From NCBI RefSeq assembly GCF_030253575.1, contig NC_080569.1, positions 888,001 through 952,000 of the forward strand: a stretch of DNA of 64,000 nucleotides, in the 5' to 3' direction. Of the stretch, positions 57,747 to 64,000 are shown in pieces (the first letter of the stretch is position 1; each line of letters begins with the position of its first letter). This DNA comes from Rhododendron vialii. Lineage: Eukaryota > Streptophyta > Magnoliopsida > Ericales > Ericaceae. The position numbers were made by a program, and so were the translations under genes. Under the pieces are notes generated by a model. The model did no database searches. It worked only from the letters and a program-made list of their open reading frames with translations, and had not been told where the DNA came from.

Positions 57747-58163
57747 GGGAATGACTTCGGTGTCCCCGGTCATTTTGGGGACACCGTAACTTTTGGCATA
57801 ACAAAACCATTATGAGTATAACCAAAACCTATTATGAGCATAACCAAAACCATTCCCTATTCGGATGATGCTATGGTATCCTCGGTCATTTTGGGGACAT
57901 CGTAATTTTTGGCATAACTTTACCATTAGAAGCATAATTAAAATCAATTACAAACATAACAGAACCCAAACAAGGCATAACCAATGAATATTCAAAAAAC
58001 CAATCAAGGCGTAACTAAACCCAACCAAGACATAACAAATAAGTTATGCTTTGCTATGGTTTTGGTTATGCCTTGCTATGGTTCTGTTATTCTTGTAATG
58101 GGTTTTGGTTATACTTATAATGGTTTTGTTATACCAAAAGTTACGGTGTCCCCGGTCATTCCC
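57747..58163. mobile_element. Composite of two related MITEs
   Basis: A complete element at 57863-58163 has ends GGATGATGCTATGGT and, inverted, GGGAATGACCGGGGACACCG. A shorter related piece at 57747-57857, starting GGGAATGACTTCGGTGTCCC, precedes it. The pair replaced about 27 bases that unit A still has (about 49289-49315). It belongs to the family of the element at 58382. Confidence 0.72.
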
Positions 58164-58293
58164 TATTCAAAAAGATTCTAAACATAAGCACGAGATTAAT
58201 ACAATTGAAGAATTTGAAGATTCGAAGAGTATTACAGATTAACACAAGTACCCTGGTTTGCATCAACGAATCAAAGTGCCATTTTAATATATG

Positions 58294-58856
58294 CTCCCTC
58301 CATCCCTTTTTTTTTTTGTTCTTTTTTGAAATTTGTGTCAGTTTTCAATCGCTTATATCCTCTAATATGAATTTCTAAGAAGGATGATGCTATGGTGTCC
58401 CCGGTCATTTTGGGGACACCATAATTTTTGGCATAACTTCACCATTATGAGCATAACTAAAACCCATTACAAGCATAACCGAACCCAAACAAAGTATAAC
58501 CAAGGAATATCCAAAAAACCAAACAAAGCATAACCAAACCCAACCAAGGCATAACAAACAAGTTATATTTTGCTATGATTTTGTTATGCTCATAATGGTT
58601 TTGGTTAGGCTCATAATAGGTTTTGGTTATACTCATAATGGTTTTGTTATGCCAAAAGTTACGGTGTCCCCAAAATAACCGGGGACACCGAAGTCATTCC
58701 CTTCTAAGAATATGCAATAAGGATCTTGTTTGATATTTCTCGATTAGGTCTATAATATAAAGTTTTCAAACTTATGAAAAATATAAATTGAAATATATAA
58801 ATTTTTAAAGAATGACACGGGTAACGAAAAAGGACAAAGAAATGAGACGAAAGGAG
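58294..58856. mobile_element. Stowaway-like MITE, unit B copy, interrupted by another MITE
   Basis: The outer parts match the element at 49453-49686, including the inverse end GAGACGAAAGGAG. The element at 58382-58701 lies inside it. Confidence 0.78.
58382..58701. mobile_element. MITE with about 60-base inverted ends and 9-bp target duplication
   Basis: The left end GGATGATGCTATGGTGTCCC and inverted right end GGGAATGACTTCGGTGTCCC continue to pair through GGGGACACC and TTTTGGCATAAC. TTCTAAGAA flanks both sides (58373-58381 and 58702-58710). A 9-bp repeat suggests a Mutator-type origin. Confidence 0.85.
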
Positions 58857-60765
58857 TACATATATATAATATATGTATATGCAAAATATAGTTTACATTA
58901 ACACAATCGATATAGAGATTATCAACATCGAAGATACGGAGAGGTTTATAGATTAGCACAATCGATACCAGTTTTTATCAAGGAATCGAAGTGGCATTTT
59001 AATGATTCAATTACTAGTTTAGTCCAAACTCATGCTCGATCCCCTTGATATTGCAATAGTGCTATGTTTAAATTTTACCTATCATCTCTTTCTCATTTTT
59101 CTTAAACAAAACAGAACAGAACAGGAACACTTTTTCCCTCGCTCTTGTTTTATTCTGCTGTCTTAACATGTTTGGCAGTATTAAGCATCTAATCAAGATA
59201 TGGGACCTTTTTACTTTGTTTATTCCGTCCACTTGTTTGGATTAGTATGAACATAGGTGGAAATTGGAGGCCTGGAGCCACGAACCAAGGGCCTCTTTCT
59301 CAAAAAAATTATTGGGAGGCTCAGGCCTCACAAAAATTTGCGATGGAAAAACGTTACAAATAACTGTTGTATTTGTAAACTTTTACGTTGGTGGGGTAGA
59401 GGGACTGTAATACAAGAGGGTCTCCCACTCACTCTAATTTCGCACATATAAATTTGTTAGATGTAGCAACATTTTTATTATTTTGACCCCACAAATTTAT
59501 TCCAACTTGCTTCAATTGCATAAAAATCTCAAGTGTTTTTTACTTTGCGAAATATATTACATCTTTGAGACCAATTGTAAAGCAAAGTTACATTTAGCAG
59601 TGTTTAGATACCTTACAATTAACCTCTCAAGTTTAGTTATTTTTGGATAAACAAATAGAGAAAATAATTTGCATATGTATGGGTTTTAATTTTTACCCTA
59701 ATAACCAAAAAAAAAAATTTGACTACACATCACGGCACCCAAAAGCACTGGACAACGAACAACCTCTCAAAACAAACATCCTTTAAATCTCTGCCTTGTC
59801 AGACCCCCATGCAGGGACTTCCAACCCATGCCAATTCTACACCTGTGATTCTTTTTAGACTTGCGTGCAGCTTTTTGACCATGTGATAATACCAAAAAAT
59901 TATAAGCGGAGCCGTGAACAGTAGCAACCAATTTTCTTGGTTCAAAGTGTTCTGAACTGTTCAGATTTAATAAAAAAAATTCAAAGAGAGGTACTTTTTT
60001 TCAGAAAAATTTCATTAAAATTCAAATCATTCAAAGTATTTTGAACATGTGAAACTCAACTCCGTAAACCAATTTTCTTGGAAACCTCCATAAAGGAGAT
60101 ATTCTCTTTGTATAAACCTAAGACCAATGTGTGGTGAAAAAAAGAGTGAAGAGCAGATTTACCACAATTAATATTTTAAATACATTTGATATATTTCTAC
60201 GTACCATTTCGGATTTGTTGCTATAAGCAATTATTTATATTTAATCTATAAAATTTGATATACTTTCACTTCTTTAGAATTTTATGGTCAGAAAATAATA
60301 GAAACTCTTTTAGTCGTATGCGCATGGGATAAAAGCTCCTTATTTCTTTTCTCGAAAAACATTAGAAACTTTCTATGGCATATGCATTCTTCCCCTCCTT
60401 TTTATGTCCTCAGCCCTCAAATATTGGGCCCCCACCAACGGTAACAGAGGTTGATTTCTGGCAAGCTCTTAACCTGTAGTGCACTGGTTTTGACAATATT
60501 ATTGATTCCTCACCAGATGTTGCAAACATTAACCATTGCAGTACTCGACCTACTCACTTACTGTTAAAATGAGTACTTCTCTAACTACATCCACAAGGTC
60601 GGGCTCAAACCTCGCGTCTCAACCCTAAAACATTGGTAGAGAGCAATAGAACCCGCTTCAAGAGAAACCAAGATGAAGAAAAAAAAAATAGCACTACCCA
60701 TAGAATGAAAACTACAAACACCTGTTAAGTCCGAATCCTGTTAGTCTTGTGCCCAGGAAGAAGCC
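58857..60765. other. Non-coding part of unit B and 3' region of the EGase gene
   Basis: It matches 49687-51808 of unit A except for the SINE. The last about 200 bases are probably the EGase 3' UTR. No gene was recognised. Confidence 0.55.
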
Positions 60766-62354
60766 TTAGAGCTGCCCAAATGTATGAGCAAGATAAGCCA
60801 ATGCTCCTACAAGAGGTGCATTGGTGTAGGTTGCCGGCTCTGAATGGTCATAATCTGACCGTTGATCAGGAAACTGGTCTTGTTGATCAGGCCCACCAAC
60901 CACGGCCCCCATTAGGATGTTTGGATTGGGAGACTGGGAGTTCAGGATGCTGAACCCGAACGAGCATTCGATCTTGTCTGGGTGGGAAGCAACGGACGGT
61001 AGAGACGATCCCCTGTGGTGGACCCTCAATGGATATTGTGGACCATACCCTACCATGTAGGACATCTTCAAGGGGTTGTCTCCTAGCAGGTAGTCAACCT
61101 GCGAGAAAATAAAAAATCCTTAAATTAGTTAGTATTGCAAATAGAATTAAGTGGCTTGCTTGGGTGATAAAGCACATCACATACCTGTTTTTTGGCAGTG
61201 GTTCGGAGCATATCGGGTGTGACAACTACTCCACCACAATTGACGACCATATGGGCAGAATCCAAGTATTTTGCGTAGGTCAAGATGAGAAATGAGGTGG
61301 AGGTCACATACTGCATGTTGCTATCACTCGATTTGAACAGAAGCCCACCTATAAAAGTAGCCAATGTCACTTATATATATCCATATGTCTGTACCAATGC
61401 AGGCTGAGAGAGAGAGAGAGAGAGATAGAGAGAGAGGGGACCTGGAGTGAACTGAGCTTGAGAGGAGGGGATCCCTGGAATGAGGGAACAAATATAGTCA
61501 TCTGCATGACCCTTGTAATCTTGGAGGGCTTGAACCTTTTGAAGTAGAAATGCCTGAAAAATACAAGGGAGGAAACGTCATTAGATTATGCCTCAAAATA
61601 TTAGGGCTCAATTATGGATGCAAAAAATGGGTACTTCCCCTACAGAGTAAAATAGATGAAATGTTACCTTAGAGAGAAGAATCCGGGCTCCAACGTGCTT
61701 GTCATCCCAACTAAATGTATTATCACTCTCATCAGCTCCTAGTGTTTGTCCATTCACTTGGATGTAGTTGAGATAAGTTGGGTTCTTGGTGGCTTTGTGC
61801 AACCAAGCAGCGCCCCACAAAAGCTCATCCTTCAATAACCAGCCCACCAATTAGAAACAAGATCAACCCAAAACCCCTTCACCAAACAAGAAAAAAGGGT
61901 AAAATTTTTCAAGAACCTGAGATCACACCTGATAACCAGTGTAAGAGCAATAGAAAGGACACACTTCATCTTTCAACCAATTGCTGTAAGCCCCTCTGTA
62001 CTTATCAGCAAACTCAAACACCTAAACCAGCAAATACGGAAAAGAACGGTTTTAAGTTCCATAAAGGATACTTTCTTCGATGTTCTTATTATGATTGTTT
62101 TAAGTTTGGTTACCTCTCTTGCCCTACTGAGAAGGAGCTTGGCATAAATGGGATCAGTTGTCTTGAACACCAAAGAGGCCGCCGCAAGTGCTGCAGCAGT
62201 TTCAGCAGCTACATCAGAACCTGGGCTATTTGTGTCTATCTTGAACACACTTCTTGGGGTGTCCATGTCTTCAGGCCTCTCCCAACAGGCATGGTCCTTG
62301 TTTGCATCACCCACCTATATGCATCAAATACCCAAATTAGCTGTTCAGGTATTT

Positions 62355-62391
<37 letters not shown>

Positions 62392-63057
62392 ATCGTCCAA
62401 AGTGCATTCTTAAAATTAGGAAATCAAGAATTCAGAATAGAGAAGGAGACCTGAACAAAAATGGTGTCTGGTTGGGAAGTGGCTTTCAGAAGGTAATCGG
62501 TCGCCCAACAAACGGCATCTCTTGCATTCTGCAACTCGTCTTTCATCAACCCACCAAACTCTATCACACTCCAAGAAAGCATGGTGGTCGTGAAAGCCAT
62601 AGGGAAACCAAATTTCATGTTATCCCCAGCATCATAGTAGCCTCCCACCAAATCAACCTGCATTGCCATTTTCAAACCCAGATCAATACTTTCACCACAT
62701 TGCACATAAACTAGCCCGGACACCCAGAGTGATGAAAAAACTACTTCCACTGCATTAGTAAAACAGTAAAGAAACAGAGAGCTATGAGAGTAATTTGAGG
62801 GTACAGAAATATACGTTCATTGCTGACCCATCTGAGAGAGCAGAGTCGCCCCTCCAAGTGAGCCTTTGGTTAGGGGGGAGTTTCCCAGATCTCTGACCTT
62901 CAAAAAAGAGAATGGACTTGGAGAGAGCATCCCTGTAGTTTTGACTGGTGAAGTGAGGTTGGGGTTGGGCAGGGAAGGCATTGCAGAGAAAATGAGGGGC
63001 AGCAAAGGAAACGAGAAGAAAGATGACTAGAGAAGGTGAGAGAACAGAGGAAGTCAT
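60766..63057 (-). CDS. Endo-beta-1,4-glucanase, GH9 class B, secreted
   Basis: Eight coding exons give 504 residues: 62815-63057, 62451-62657, 62114-62314, 61929-62021, 61668-61829, 61442-61553, 61185-61348, 60766-61098. An ATG 30 bases further up is possible, but the chosen Met starts the signal peptide ([21 protein letters not shown]). GH9 motifs are YYDAGDN (88-94, with the nucleophile-side Asp pair), HHRG at 421-424 and [14 protein letters not shown] with the catalytic Glu481. There is no membrane anchor and no C-terminal CBM49, hence class B. The enzyme cuts 1,4-glucan in the wall during growth or separation. The TATA box lies about 100 bases upstream. The 3' part from exon 5 onward is duplicated in unit A. 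Confidence 0.95.
62357..62398 (+). repeat. 42-base poly-C tract in EGase intron 2
   Basis: An unbroken run of 42 C lies between exons 2 and 3 (intron 62315-62450), so the transcript carries poly-G close to the acceptor of exon 3. The exact length may be an assembly estimate. Confidence 0.8.
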
Positions 63058-63155
63058 TTGGCCTTCGCAACCTAAAGAGTTAACCAACTACCCAACCAAC
63101 CAACCAAACTACCAACAAACCAAACTGCAAGCCACAGGGAGAACAGAGGCTTCCC

Positions 63156-63166
63156 TGTATTTATAC
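63156..63166 (-). promoter_or_regulatory. TATA box of the EGase gene
   Basis: TGTATAAATAC on the reverse strand lies about 100 bases before the ATG. Confidence 0.65.
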
Positions 63167-63485
63167 AGTCAAAAAGCTGCTTTTTCTTCCTGCCTGCCTG
63201 GTTTCAATAGTTTCAATAATGAGGCCCATATGCTTGGATCAGTGGCATAAATGGCATGGTAACAACTACTAATAGTTCAGTTAAAAAAAAGTACTCAGCA
63301 CTCCCAGTTAATTGCAATCCACCCCTTTTAATTTAGTTTTCATTGTGCCCTCTTTAAGTGCAAACACTATTTTCCCCTAGGAAATAAGAGAATATTCATA
63401 TTTGTGGCAGCCCTGTAACCGTTATAGAGGAATTAGATGAATCCGATACACAACATACATACTCGCATGGGCCGTCAACATTTGA

Positions 63486-63892
63486 GACCGTCTCCAACCG
63501 GAGATGTCAAACTAGAGATGTCAAATTTTTTTTTGAAGGCTTATGTGGCATTTTGACATCTCTCATTTGACATCAGGCTCTCTTTCTCCAATCCTTATGT
63601 CAAAAAAAATAAAGCTCATAAACTTTAAAGGAAAAAAAAAAAACTCGAAAGGCAGTAGGCAAAATCATGTTTGATCTCAACGGAAAGTTTCCAAAATTTC
63701 CTAACAATTACTTTTTGAAATTTGGTAGGCGAGGGGTAGGCTGTCAAAGTTGGCAGTCGAGTGGAAGTTGTCAAAGCCACGTAAACTTTGGCATGAGTGA
63801 AGGCAGATGGGTTAGATTGTGAGTTGATGTCAAAAATAACTGTTAACTTGTCCACGTCAACTTTGACATCTCCTTTTGGAGATGCTCTAACT
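63486..63892. mobile_element. MITE with GAGCATCTCCAA-type ends
   Basis: The left side GACCGTCTCCAACCGGAGAT and inverted right side GAGCATCTCCAAAAGGAGAT both run into GTCAAA. ACTTTGACA and TGACATCT motifs repeat within. Flanking repeats were not clear. It lies about 430 bases upstream of the EGase start. Confidence 0.65.
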
Positions 63893-64000
63893 TCCTAGTT
63901 TAATCATGGAAGGGCATAGGCTTATATTAATGCTTAGTCTGGAAAAGTGATTTCAGCTTGAATTACTAAACAGAGAATTACATTCTTTCCCATTAACAAC

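Larger units (their letters stand above)
53160..61694 (+). repeat. Tandem segmental duplication, unit B
   Basis: Unit B starts at PG codon 33 and continues into the intact EGase gene. It is about 1.9 kb longer than unit A, mainly because of a solo LTR (53934-55900) and MITEs (57747-58163, 58382-58701). The junction with unit A shares AAC between PG (46499-46501) and EGase (61692-61694), a 3-bp microhomology. Confidence 0.92.

Noticed and set aside
62148-62714. 188-codon forward frame with a poly-proline run
   Set aside because: It is antisense to EGase exons 2 and 3, and the proline run is the poly-C tract.

Overview
This is plant nuclear DNA, almost certainly from a eudicot. It has long AT-rich introns with GT-AG borders, telo-box and (CT)n promoters, and plant-specific families: a CH-domain kinesin-14, EXORDIUM, SBT1 subtilase, pollen-type GH28, GH9 class B and an ERS-type ethylene receptor fragment. 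MITEs, solo LTRs and a SINE are abundant. I cannot fix the species from sequence alone.

Layout. 1-2.1 kb holds two MITEs and a promoter. 2.1-9.3 kb (+) is a 19-exon kinesin-14 with an N-terminal calponin-homology domain and one AT-AC (U12-type) intron. 11.0-15.9 kb (+) is a PDCD2/MYND zinc-finger gene with a GC-AG intron that carries a solo Copia LTR. 17.3-25.9 kb (+) is a 17-exon mitochondrial fumarase with a 1.84 kb solo LTR in intron 5. 26.5-27.5 kb (-) is an EXORDIUM-like gene convergent with fumarase. 28.7-29.8 kb (+) is the 3' end of an ERS-type ethylene receptor, without its front. 31.9-34.6 kb (-) is ribosomal protein eL19. 37.8-40.2 kb (-) is an intronless subtilase. 43.6-46.6 kb (-) is an exopolygalacturonase (PG). 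60.8-63.1 kb (-) is a GH9 endoglucanase (EGase).

The most unusual part is 46.5-61.7 kb. It is a direct tandem duplication of one segment that runs from PG exon 1 to EGase exon 5. The junction at 53160-53162 joins the PG promoter and signal-peptide exon, in frame, to the EGase exon-5 tail over a 3-bp microhomology, giving a newly formed chimeric gene. Its downstream EGase exons now carry frameshifts. Each unit also has one copy of a small repeat-protein gene that I do not recognise; the two copies differ by one repeat unit. After the duplication, unit A gained a hairpin MITE and a SINE, and unit B gained a solo LTR and several MITEs, one of them inside an older Stowaway-like element.

The housekeeping genes (fumarase, eL19, PDCD2, kinesin) do not form a pathway. 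PG, EGase, EXORDIUM and the subtilase all encode predicted secreted, wall-related proteins, and the duplication lies between two of the wall-hydrolase genes. Exon borders were set by hand from splice consensus and reading-frame continuity; every full gene model closes in frame.
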